Shown piece by piece: positions 1 to 5,650 of a stretch of DNA of 8,359 nucleotides; the stretch's first letter is position 1; each line of letters opens with the position of its first letter. This DNA is from Quadrisphaera sp. (GTDB taxonomy: Bacteria > Actinomycetota > Actinomycetes > Actinomycetales > Quadrisphaeraceae). The DNA lies in NCBI GenBank assembly GCA_029258695.1, contig JARIBR010000062.1, positions 1 to 8,359 on the forward strand. Direction: 5' to 3'. A program made the position numbers and the translations under genes. A model generated the notes under the pieces. The model made no database searches. It saw only the letters and a program-made list of their open reading frames with translations, and was not told the DNA's origin.

Positions 1-412
1 GGGCGAGGGCGTCGTCCACGTCGGCCTGGACGTAGGCGAGCACGGTGGCCGGCGCGGCCACGGCTCCTGCGCCGCGTCCAGGACCGGTGGCGCCGTTGAC
101 CCAGGCGGTCGGCTTGCCGATCAGCACGGTGGAGCCGACGGTCCACTCCAGCAGGTTCTTCATCGACCCGGGCAGGGTGCCGGCGTACTCCGGGGTGCTG
201 ATCAGCACCGCGTCGGCTCAAGCGATCGCCGCGCGGAGGCCGACCATCGCGGGTGGCAGGGGATCGTGGTCGTCGTCGGGGTCGAAGTGGGGCAGTGCGG
301 TCAGTCCGACGAAGACGGTGACCGTCGCGCCGTCCGGAGCGCGGCCCGTCGCAGTGCGGCACAGCGCGGTGTTGGTCGAAGCCGCTCGGGTGCCGCCGGT
401 GCTGGCCAGCAC
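1..412 (-). pseudogene. NAD(P)H-dependent FMN reductase, interrupted by in-frame stop and cut by window edge
   Basis: Flavodoxin-fold reductases of this family (SsuE/chromate-reductase type) pass electrons from NAD(P)H to FMN or quinone-like substrates in the cytoplasm. Read on the minus strand, the N-terminal part carries a phosphate-binding-loop-like GGTRAASTNTAL (family form GSxRxxSxN, so the usual Ser is Gly here) and LPHFDPD. The second half carries the family signature ADAVLISTPEYAGTLPGS, then MKNLLEWTVG and GKPTAWVN. A TGA at 218-220 separates RAAIA from ADAVLIS with no frame change, so one nonsense change (for example CGA to TGA) explains it. The C-terminus lies beyond position 1. The start is uncertain: I used GTG at 412, just before the loop; GTG at 445 is in the same frame, and neither has a good Shine-Dalgarno. 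Family assignment is firm; non-function is inferred. Confidence 0.85.
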
Positions 413-713
413 GCGGCCGCGGCTGTGGCTCGGAGGGGACGGCACCGCGCCAGCAAGCACTGGTCGGTGCGCCCGCCTCTGGTCTGCGGCAGCGGGCCCG
501 CACGGTGGGTGCCTTGAGTACCCCCAGACGCCGACGCCGCGGAGGCGCGACATGCGTGCAGACGGGGTCCCGATCGATCGTGGTGCCCACATCAGGCCGG
601 GGGCCTAATGGTCCAGGAGTGCACCGTCACCGGCGCGCCCTGTGATCGCTGAGAGAAGTGGTCGGCGGCCCCCGGGCGGCGCCGGAGAGGGGATGGCCGC
701 GCGCCTGGATGGG

Positions 714-1412
714 TCAGCCCCACAGGCCGTGCTGGGTGCAGAAGCGCTCGACCTCGCCGAGCTCGACGTCGGCCTCGTGGGCTGCTGCGGGGACAGGGCC
801 GGCGAGCCACCACTCGGCGCCTGGCAACCCAGCTGAGAGGTAGGCGCGAGTCCCCTGCCGGTGGTGGCGGTCGGGGTAGCGCAGGGTGGCGAGGACCTCG
901 CCGTGGGCGGGCTCCCACATCTGGACCTGCTCGCCGCTGGTGCCGAGCACGACGGCGTCGTACCAGCGGAAGACCACGACCGCGCTGTCGTCGGCGGCGG
1001 TGGAAAGAGCGACCAGGTGCCCGGGGGCCACCCGCTCGGTGCGCGGGCGGGGGAAGGCGCCGACGTAGCGCGCTGAGACCGGCCGGCCCTCGACGGCGAC
1101 CTCGCACGACTCCTCGCCCGCGCGCAGCACCACTCCACGGCGCAGTCGCGGCTCAAGGGCGTCCAGGTGAGAGGGAGCGGCTGGACGGGGCGAGGCGGCG
1201 GTCGTCTCGACGTCGTCACCCAGCTGGGCGGTCAAGGGGTGGTCGGTGTTCTCGTGCTCGGTGGCGCCTCCGCCGAGCTTGCCGTGAGCGAGCCGCAACA
1301 GTGGTCCGCGGTGAGCACCGTGAGCTGCGGAGGCCAGCGCGTCGAGCGCGTCGCCGGCGGAGAAGCGGCGTTCGCCTGCGCCATCGCTCGTGATCTGGGA
1401 GAGGAAGTCCAT
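714..1412 (-). CDS. Uncharacterised 232-residue protein
   Basis: I do not recognise the family. The ATG at 1412 is preceded by GAAAGG with 7 bases of spacing, and third positions are strongly G/C, so the frame looks real. Residues 1-60 look helical with several His (AHGAHRGPLLRLAHGK, then EHEN). Residues 65-85 form a low-complexity Ala/Pro/Thr linker. Residues 88-205 look like a compact beta-rich domain with many Val and aromatic residues (VVVFRWYDAVVLG, VQMWEP, GAEWWLAGPV), and a short acidic helical tail ends in GLWG. There is no signal peptide, no membrane segment and no catalytic motif I can name, so it is probably cytoplasmic. A short reading frame with a strong ribosome site ends 49 bases upstream, suggesting translational coupling or leader control. 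No other gene shares its transcript closely. Confidence 0.75.
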   Translation of the reverse strand: MDFLSQITSDGAGERRFSAGDALDALASAAHGAHRGPLLRLAHGKLGGGATEHENTDHPLTAQLGDDVETTAASPRPAAPSHLDALEPRLRRGVVLRAGEESCEVAVEGRPVSARYVGAFPRPRTERVAPGHLVALSTAADDSAVVVFRWYDAVVLGTSGEQVQMWEPAHGEVLATLRYPDRHHRQGTRAYLSAGLPGAEWWLAGPVPAAAHEADVELGEVERFCTQHGLWG

Positions 1413-1427
1413 GTCGAGGCCTTTCGC

Positions 1428-1531
1428 GGAGGTGGTGCGGTGCCCCGGTGGCCAGTGACGGTCAGCTCACGCAGACCTCGAGGCAGGACGGGGACGCCGC
1501 TTCAGACATGACGTGCACCGGTCTCACCTCC
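1428..1531 (-). promoter_or_regulatory. Possible RNA switch: sORF ribosome site pairs with CACCUCC before the next gene
   Basis: In the minus-strand transcript, the sORF ribosome site GGAGGUG (1531 to 1525) is a perfect 7-base complement of CACCUCC (1434 to 1428). CACCUCC lies 4 bases before the GAAAGG ribosome site of the 714-1412 gene. Pairing would close the sORF ribosome site and place a helix against the downstream one. The complementarity is seen directly; a regulatory role is inference, because CACCTCC is not rare in GC-rich DNA. Confidence 0.25.
1462..1518 (-). CDS. Candidate 18-codon leader peptide (sORF)
   Basis: The frame starts with GTG at 1518 and stops with TGA at 1462-1464, encoding VHVMSEAASPSCLEVCVS. 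The start is chosen because GAGGAGG lies directly upstream with 8 bases between AGGAGG and GTG, the best ribosome site in the window; the internal ATG at 1509 would be too far away. The peptide has two Cys (residues 12 and 16, C-x3-C) near its C-terminus, and lacks a signal peptide or membrane segment. It sits 49 bases before the start of the uncharacterised 714-1412 gene on the same strand. It could be a regulatory leader peptide, a small functional peptide, or chance; a ribosome site this strong argues against pure chance. I do not recognise it as a member of a known peptide family. Confidence 0.5.
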   Translation of the reverse strand: MHVMSEAASPSCLEVCVS

Positions 1532-1586
1532 TCGAGTCGATGACCGGTGACCGTACACCCGACAGCAGCGACCGGAGGTCGTCCTC

Positions 1587-1612
1587 ACCACCACGGCACC
1601 ACCACGGCACCA
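1587..1612. repeat. Short tandem repeat, 11-bp unit
   Basis: The unit ACCACCACGGC occurs twice in direct succession, followed by the first four bases of a third copy. It lies in the intergenic stretch between the sORF and the GNAT gene. No function is evident; it may be a slippage product. Confidence 0.7.
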
Positions 1613-1703
1613 GCCCCACCTGCGGCGTCACCGACGGGCCGTCGACCACAGGAGCCCGGTGGGTAGCGACGTCGTGCCGAGCGGTGCGCGCTCGTCGCAG
1701 AGT

Positions 1704-1719
1704 GGCATCGCGCGATGCC
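1704..1719. other. Perfect 16-bp palindrome just after the GNAT gene
   Basis: GGCATCGCGCGATGCC is its own reverse complement over all 16 bases. It lies 9 bases downstream of the GNAT stop codon (minus strand). In RNA it could form a 6-bp stem with a GCGC loop, but no U-run follows, so it is not a classic terminator. It could equally be an operator for a dimeric regulator acting on the genes to its left. The palindrome is seen; the role is not known. Confidence 0.5.
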
Positions 1720-1728
1720 GAGCGGCGC

Positions 1729-2313
1729 TCAGCTGGTCGCGGTGAGGGTCTTGAGGATCACGGGGTCAAGGGGCCGGTCGGTGTAGAGCAGGCGGACCGC
1801 CTGCGGGTCGGGACTGCCGACGTCTGGGCCGCGCCAGACGAGGGTGAACCCGCCGGCGCGCTCGATCGAGCGCCGCGACTCGGTGTTGTGCTCGAGCAGG
1901 TAGGCGGTGATCGCCGTCTCGGGATCGGTGGCGGTCGCGGCGGCTCGGGCGGCGGTGATGATCTCCTGGGCGTAGCCGTGGCCCCATGCTGAGCGCACGA
2001 GACGGTATCCGAGGTTCCACACCGCGCCGTGGCGCAGGGTGCAGCCGCCGTTGCCCACCAGCACGCCGGCGTCCTCGACGTCGGCGTCGCTGGGGGAGGT
2101 TCTGCGGGCGACCCACCAGCCCAGACCGTCGCGTTCCCACGCCTGCACGCCCCGGGTCAGCGCCGCCTCGCTGGCGCTGTGGTCGGCGTGGCGCAAGGAG
2201 GGGAAGTGCTGCCACACCGCCGGGTCGGACAACATCCCGTGCAGGTCCTCGAGGTCGCTGGCGCGTGGCCGGGTCAGGGCCAGCCGGCGCGTGTGCACAG
2301 CGTCGAGAGCCAC
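1729..2313 (-). CDS. GNAT family N-acetyltransferase (RimJ/RimL-like)
   Basis: This 194-residue cytoplasmic protein should transfer an acetyl group from acetyl-CoA to an amine on a protein N-terminus or small molecule; the acceptor cannot be read from sequence. It shows the layout of the RimJ/RimL-like GNATs: an N-terminal strand TRRLALTRPRASDLEDLHGML (residues 8-28), a WWVARR strand (66-71), NLGYRLVRSAWGHGYAQEII (100-119) containing the acetyl-CoA pyrophosphate-binding loop (family R/Q-x-x-G-x-G/A; here RSAWGHGYA), and HNTESRRSIERAGF-like helix (142-155), where Asn143 is the usual conserved Asn. Length is normal for the family. The start is GTG at 2313, with a stop codon 27 bases upstream in the same frame; GTG at residue 6 is an alternative start closer to typical N-termini. 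No strong ribosome site is seen. It stands alone on the strand, 171 bases after the chimeric frame. Confidence 0.9.
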   Translation of the reverse strand: MALDAVHTRRLALTRPRASDLEDLHGMLSDPAVWQHFPSLRHADHSASEAALTRGVQAWERDGLGWWVARRTSPSDADVEDAGVLVGNGGCTLRHGAVWNLGYRLVRSAWGHGYAQEIITAARAAATATDPETAITAYLLEHNTESRRSIERAGGFTLVWRGPDVGSPDPQAVRLLYTDRPLDPVILKTLTATS

Positions 2314-2433
2314 TGCCCCATCATGGCCTCGCGGTCCTCAGCGCGAGATCGGTGGGTTCGTGGCTGGTGAACCGCCCGGAGGACCGTCCCACCGCCCCAC
2401 GGTCGCCGGTGATGTCGGCGCGGTCCTGGCTCT

Positions 2434-2461
2434 CGACGGCGACCGACGGCGACCGACGGCG
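2434..2461. repeat. Short tandem repeat, 10-bp unit
   Basis: The unit CGACGGCGAC is repeated 2.8 times (two full copies and eight bases). It lies in the gap between the GNAT gene and the chimeric frame, 7 bases from the proposed end of the IS remnant. No function is evident. Confidence 0.75.
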
Positions 2462-2468
2462 CGGAACC

Positions 2469-2625
2469 TGTCAACCTGGGTGGGTCAGTTTGCGTGGTCG
2501 ATCGTTGAGCTCTGCGGTGGGTTGATCCAGGCGGCCTCCGGGAGTGGTGCTGGCTGGGGTCGGTGGCGCACGAACCGTTCGGGGTGGGCTGCGTAGGCGG
2601 CGTCGAGGACTTCGGCGCGGTGGGC
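2469..2625 (-). mobile_element. 3' remnant of an IS3-family insertion sequence
   Basis: On the minus strand, about 45 codons match the C-terminal end of IS3-family transposases from actinobacteria (AAYAAHPERFV, then LPEAAWINPP). These are remembered hallmarks just after the DDE integrase core. The transposase stop is at 2485-2487. After it, the sequence TGACCCACCCAGGTTGACA ends at 2469; read from outside it begins TGTCAACC, with the terminal TG expected of such elements, so 2469 is taken as the outer end of the IS. The catalytic core, the upstream helix-turn-helix frame and the opposite end are absent, so the element is dead. The inner border (~2625) is placed where SDR similarity stops. Target duplication cannot be tested with one end missing. 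Confidence 0.7.
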
Positions 2626-2844
2626 GTCCACGGGCCGCCTGCCCACGGTGTCCAGGAGGACGGTGAGTTCACGCGAGCGGATGTCGTGCACGACGGGGTG
2701 AACGCCTGGCTGGTCGTGCCAGCTCGCGGCGTCTTCGGCGGTGCGGACGAGGGCCACGACTTCCCAATCTGCATCTGCGAGCTCTTCGGTGCATGCCCGA
2801 CCGAAGTCGCGGCTGGTTCCGGCGACGACCGCCAGTCCACTCAC
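2485..2844 (-). pseudogene. Chimeric frame: truncated short-chain dehydrogenase fused to transposase tail
   Basis: The 119-codon frame has two unrelated halves. Residues 1-73 are the start of a short-chain dehydrogenase/reductase: beta-strand and dinucleotide-binding loop LAVVAGTSRDFGRACTEEL (family TGxxxGxG, degenerate here), a second strand WEVVALVR (27-34), and VHPVVHDIRS (48-57), where the family has the Asp that contacts adenine. SDRs continue here with an NAG motif and a catalytic Ser-Tyr-Lys; all are missing. Residues ~74-119 are an IS3-family transposase C-terminus (AAYAAHPERFV, AAWINPP). The join near 2626 keeps the frame. The start is GTG at 2844, the only one before an upstream in-frame stop, with no clear Shine-Dalgarno. 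An active enzyme is not expected, because the catalytic residues are absent. The peptide may or may not be translated. Confidence 0.8.
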
Positions 2845-3121
2845 GGGAAGAACGCAGGTGAGCCCTGTCGCTCAGGGGCGTAACGACCCGGTAGCGGGAG
2901 ATCGACGCTCCTTCGCGCCGCGTGAGGATCGTCTGCGGTTCGGCGATGGCGTCCTCGTCGACGGCGCCTGCGCACGGCCGCGGGCCCACCGGCGAGCGGG
3001 GGACCGTCACGAAGGCGGGTTGCTGCTCACCGTCCGGTGAGGCAGGAGACGACGGTTGCGATCAGCGTCGGCGCGAGCTCGCGGCCCTCTCGCGGCCTTG
3101 AGGGCTCGGTAGGTTCCTGGG
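2845..3121. other. Divergent intergenic region without a supported gene
   Basis: These 277 bases lie between the chimeric frame (minus) and the intact SDR (plus). A minus-strand open frame crosses it (GTG at 3010, reading into the chimeric region), but it has no ribosome site, no domain I know, and overlaps the chimera in another frame. Apart from the -10-like box for the SDR at its right end I see no structured element. Confidence 0.5.
3110..3115 (+). promoter_or_regulatory. Possible -10 box for the SDR gene (leaderless)
   Basis: TAGGTT fits TAnnnT and ends 6 bases before the GTG at 3122, which would place the transcript start on or next to the start codon. There is no Shine-Dalgarno to explain initiation otherwise. 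No good -35 is seen, so this is a weak call. Confidence 0.35.
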
Positions 3122-3961
3122 GTGATCCGACTCGATGACCAGGTGGTCCTGGTGACGGGAGCCGGGCGCGGCCTGGGAGCGGCGTATGCACGAGCGCTGG
3201 CCGCCCGCGGCGCGGCCGTCGTCGTCCACGATGCCGGTGTCGATCGCGACGGCAGCGGCGGGAACCCCGCGGTGGCCGCAGCGGTGGTCGAGCAGATCAC
3301 CGCTGCGGGAGGGCGCGCATCGGCCCGGACCCATGACCTTGCCTCGCGTCAGGGCTGCGAGGACCTCATCGTGTCCGTCCTGGAGCGCCACGGGCGCATC
3401 GACGCCCTCGTCCACAACGCCGGTCTCGTGCGGTACCACGGCATCGTCGACACCCCCGACGAGGACTGGGAGCGAATGCTCGCTGTCAACGTCACGGCGC
3501 CGTGGTGGCTGTGCCGGGCGGTGTGGCCCGCCATGGCGGACCGGCGCTACGGCCGAATCGTGCTGACGACGTCGGGCTTCGCGTTGCGGGCCATCCCCGG
3601 CGCCGACGTCACGGCCTACAGCACCGGCAAGGGTGCGCAGCTCGGGTTGATGAACGCTCTCGCCGCGGAGGGCGAGCCGCTGGGTATCCGCGTCAACGCC
3701 ATCTCGCCCCTCGCGGCGACGCGCATCTTCCGCCGGCCCACCGAACCCGGCGAGCTGACGCCCGAGGCCGTCGCGCCAGGCGTGGTGGCCCTGGTCTCGC
3801 CCGACTGCCCGTGCACCGGCACCGTGCTCGTGGCCGCGGGAGGTACGAGGTCCATCGACGCCGTGACCAGGACCGACGAGGTGGCACTCGGCCCGGACGC
3901 GGCCCCGGAGGAGGTGCTGGACCTCATCGAGGCCCAGCTGCCGCACGTCCCGACGCTGTAG
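3122..3961 (+). CDS. Short-chain dehydrogenase/reductase (SDR), NAD(P)-dependent
   Basis: This 279-residue cytoplasmic oxidoreductase should interconvert an alcohol and a ketone with NAD(P)H. It has the complete classical SDR set: TGAGRGLG (12-19) for dinucleotide binding, HDL (71-73), HNAG (98-101), Asn123 in AVNV, Ser151 in LTTSG, and the Tyr166-x3-Lys170 pair in YSTGK. An inserted segment after strand 2 (DAGVDRDGSGGNPA, 37-50) and PDEDWERML resemble the 3-hydroxyacyl-CoA dehydrogenase part of peroxisomal-type multifunctional enzymes, so a CoA thioester or steroid-like substrate is possible but not shown. Length is normal. The GTG start at 3122 sits right before the strand leading to the binding loop. 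An NTF2-like gene follows on the same strand after 120 bases and may be cotranscribed. SDR membership is certain; the substrate is not known. Confidence 0.92.
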   Translation: MIRLDDQVVLVTGAGRGLGAAYARALAARGAAVVVHDAGVDRDGSGGNPAVAAAVVEQITAAGGRASARTHDLASRQGCEDLIVSVLERHGRIDALVHNAGLVRYHGIVDTPDEDWERMLAVNVTAPWWLCRAVWPAMADRRYGRIVLTTSGFALRAIPGADVTAYSTGKGAQLGLMNALAAEGEPLGIRVNAISPLAATRIFRRPTEPGELTPEAVAPGVVALVSPDCPCTGTVLVAAGGTRSIDAVTRTDEVALGPDAAPEEVLDLIEAQLPHVPTL

Positions 3962-4081
3962 CAGCCACCACCACCTAGGGCCTGCGCACCGATCCTCGCG
4001 CCGCGCCCCGCATCGTTGCTGGGGCCCGGACCGGCGGCACACCTCCGGCCGCCCGGTCGAGGGCCGATCAGCGGGGCGGCG

Positions 4082-4432
4082 ATGGAGGCCGACGACTGGG
4101 AGCTGGCCGCCAGCTCTCTCGCCCCGGACTGCGCGGTCGACTGGCCCTGCTCGGGTGAGCGGATCGTCGGGCGGGCGGACTTCGCGGCGGTGCAGGCCCG
4201 CTACCCGAGCTCCACCGGTCGCTGGGACTTCGAGGTCCATCGTCTGGTCGCCGAGGGCGGCACGGTGGTCAGCGAGGTCACCGTCACCGATGGTGAGCAG
4301 TCGGCTCGCGCGGTGGTCTTCCCGATCGTCGAGGGCGATCGCATCGCTCATCAGGTCGAGTACTGGCCCACCGCCTACGACCCGCAGCCCGAGCGCGCTG
4401 GCCTGACGCGCCCGATCGAGCGCATCCCCTGA
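4082..4432 (+). CDS. Nuclear transport factor 2 / SnoaL-like family protein
   Basis: About 116 residues with the alpha+beta cone fold pattern of NTF2-like proteins: MEADDWELAASSLAPDCAVDWP (a helix then the first strand), GERIVGRADFAAVQARYP, then strands WDFEVHRLVAEGGTVVSEVTV and IVEGDRIAHQVEYWPTAYDP. Members are small cyclases, isomerases or binding proteins; no catalytic Asp/His pair can be assigned here, so it may bind rather than catalyse. I used the ATG at 4082 (a G-rich GGGGCGGCG precedes it). The frame stays open to a TTG at 4016, and relatives usually have about ten residues before the AMEAxDW motif, so the true start may be upstream. It follows an SDR and converges on an alpha/beta hydrolase 35 bases away, a metabolic setting consistent with small-molecule turnover. 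Confidence 0.78.
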   Translation: MEADDWELAASSLAPDCAVDWPCSGERIVGRADFAAVQARYPSSTGRWDFEVHRLVAEGGTVVSEVTVTDGEQSARAVVFPIVEGDRIAHQVEYWPTAYDPQPERAGLTRPIERIP

Positions 4433-4458
4433 CACCTGCGGGCAGCAACCTCGGCCGA

Positions 4459-4478
4459 CCGCGTGGCTCAGAACGCGG
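4459..4478. terminator. Hairpin between convergent genes, possible bidirectional terminator
   Basis: CCGCGT and ACGCGG form a perfect 6-bp stem with an 8-base loop, between the end of the NTF2-like gene and the end of the hydrolase, overlapping the hydrolase stop. There is no T-run on either side, so it would be a GC-only hairpin at best. Confidence 0.3.
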
Positions 4479-5274
4479 CAAGCCACTCTCGCAGCAAGGT
4501 GAGGAAGTCTTCTGGGCGTTCCATCGAGGGAAGGTGCGCCACGCCTGGCCACTCGATCCGGCGTGCACCGGCGACGGCGGCGACCACTCGCTCGGCGGCG
4601 TCGTGGATGACGTCGAGGTCGAAACCGCCGATCAGCACGAGGGTCGGTGCCGTGACCTCGCCGAGACGCTCGAGCGCGGGCGGGTCCACCTCGTCCTCCT
4701 CGACCTCGTCCCACCGAGCGGTGATCTCCAAGGCGCGCCGCTGCATCGCCCCGACCGCGGCGCGCACCTCCGGGTCCACCTCGCCCGAGTCGCGGCCGTA
4801 GCCGTCGACCCAGCAGGCCAGGTTCGTCTCGACGGCTGCGTCGACGTCGTCGGCCTCCAGCGCGGCGGCTTCAGCGTCGAAGAAGGCGCGCAGGTCCGCG
4901 CTCACCTCCGCGATCAGCGACCCGCCCGGTGCGATGAGCAGCAGGGAGGCCACCAAGGCAGGCGTGATCAGCGCTGCCTCGACCGCGACGCCGGCGCCGA
5001 AGGAGGCTCCGACCGCGTCACAGCGCTCGATGCCCAGCCGCGCGAGGGTGGCGAGGATGTCATCGACGGGGGACAGCGCGCCCTGCGGTGGCGTCGTGGA
5101 GTCGCCGAAGCCGCGCAGGTCCAGGCGCACGACATCGCGCTCGGCGGACAAGGCTGGCCACTGCGCGTCCCACATGCGGCGGTCGGCGATCCCGGCGTGG
5201 ATCAGCACCAGGGGCCGGCCCCCGCGCGGCCCGGCCCGCTCGTAGGCGATGCCACCTTCGGTGAGCTGAGCCAT
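4468..5274 (-). CDS. Alpha/beta-fold hydrolase
   Basis: This 268-residue cytoplasmic enzyme should hydrolyse an ester, lactone or related bond. It shows the complete alpha/beta-hydrolase pattern: HAG oxyanion region (26-28) after PLVLI, DLRGFGDS (52-59), nucleophile elbow GASFG with Ser91, acid residue Asp219 or Asp221 in LIGGFDLD, and His247 in GVAHLPSMERPEDF. A helical lid rich in Asp/Glu and Ala (residues 125-200) lies between core strands. The layout resembles 3-oxoadipate enol-lactonase and non-haem haloperoxidase-like relatives, but substrate assignment is not possible. The ATG at 5274 is chosen because AAGGAG precedes it by 5 bases; the frame could extend 10 codons to a GTG at 5304, without such a site. 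It runs toward the plus-strand SDR/NTF2 pair, so it is transcribed separately. Confidence 0.92.
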   Translation of the reverse strand: MAQLTEGGIAYERAGPRGGRPLVLIHAGIADRRMWDAQWPALSAERDVVRLDLRGFGDSTTPPQGALSPVDDILATLARLGIERCDAVGASFGAGVAVEAALITPALVASLLLIAPGGSLIAEVSADLRAFFDAEAAALEADDVDAAVETNLACWVDGYGRDSGEVDPEVRAAVGAMQRRALEITARWDEVEEDEVDPPALERLGEVTAPTLVLIGGFDLDVIHDAAERVVAAVAGARRIEWPGVAHLPSMERPEDFLTLLREWLAAF

Positions 5275-5650
5275 GGACGCTCCTTCGACGGGGTGGTGGA
5301 CCAAGGCAGCGGATCACGATGCGGCGTCGGTGGGCAACCCGAATCCTCCTGCGGCGACTTGCCGGCGGCGCGCGATCCTCGATCAGATGAAGCCTTCCCG
5401 CCGGGGCGCGGTGCCGGACGCCACGAGAAGTCGCCCGGCCGGTGAGGCCGAAGGTGTCGCAGACGTCGGCGCCCTTGCCACCGACGCCGCGAGACTTCTG
5501 GCCCGGACGTGTGAGACGCCGCGGCTCGACGTGTCGTCGGCGCGGCGCGTCTCGCCGGGGCTCGCCGCAGAACCATGGAACAGCGACGAGCGGGGGAGTC
5601 ACCCTGAGGCTTGCCGGGCGGTGATGGTCGTGGTGCTCAGGCGGGGGTGC
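5275..5650. other. Intergenic stretch without a recognised gene
   Basis: These 376 bases lie between the hydrolase start and the MFS stop, both minus strand. Several open frames cross it on both strands, but they are Arg/Pro-rich, lack ribosome sites and match no family I know. The hydrolase ribosome site (AAGGAG, 5280-5285) is at the left end. I see no clear -10/-35 pair, repeat or terminator. A degraded gene cannot be excluded. Confidence 0.5.

Noticed and set aside
45..608. 187-codon open frame on the plus strand
   Set aside because: Runs antisense through the FMN reductase remains and has low-complexity Ala/Pro/Ser/Arg composition without motifs.
1587..1612. Tandem repeats considered as CRISPR or regulatory iterons
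   Set aside because: Only about two copies of an 11-bp unit, with no spacers and no associated genes; the same holds for the 10-bp repeat at 2434-2461.
2669..3010. 113-codon minus-strand frame upstream of the chimeric SDR
   Set aside because: Overlaps the chimera in another frame, no ribosome site and no family match; its first half might be a decayed gene but nothing supports that.
3062..4714. 550-codon open frame on the minus strand
   Set aside because: It is an antisense shadow of the SDR and NTF2-like genes: Arg/Gly/Pro-rich, no domain, no ribosome site, and the genes opposite have complete family motifs.
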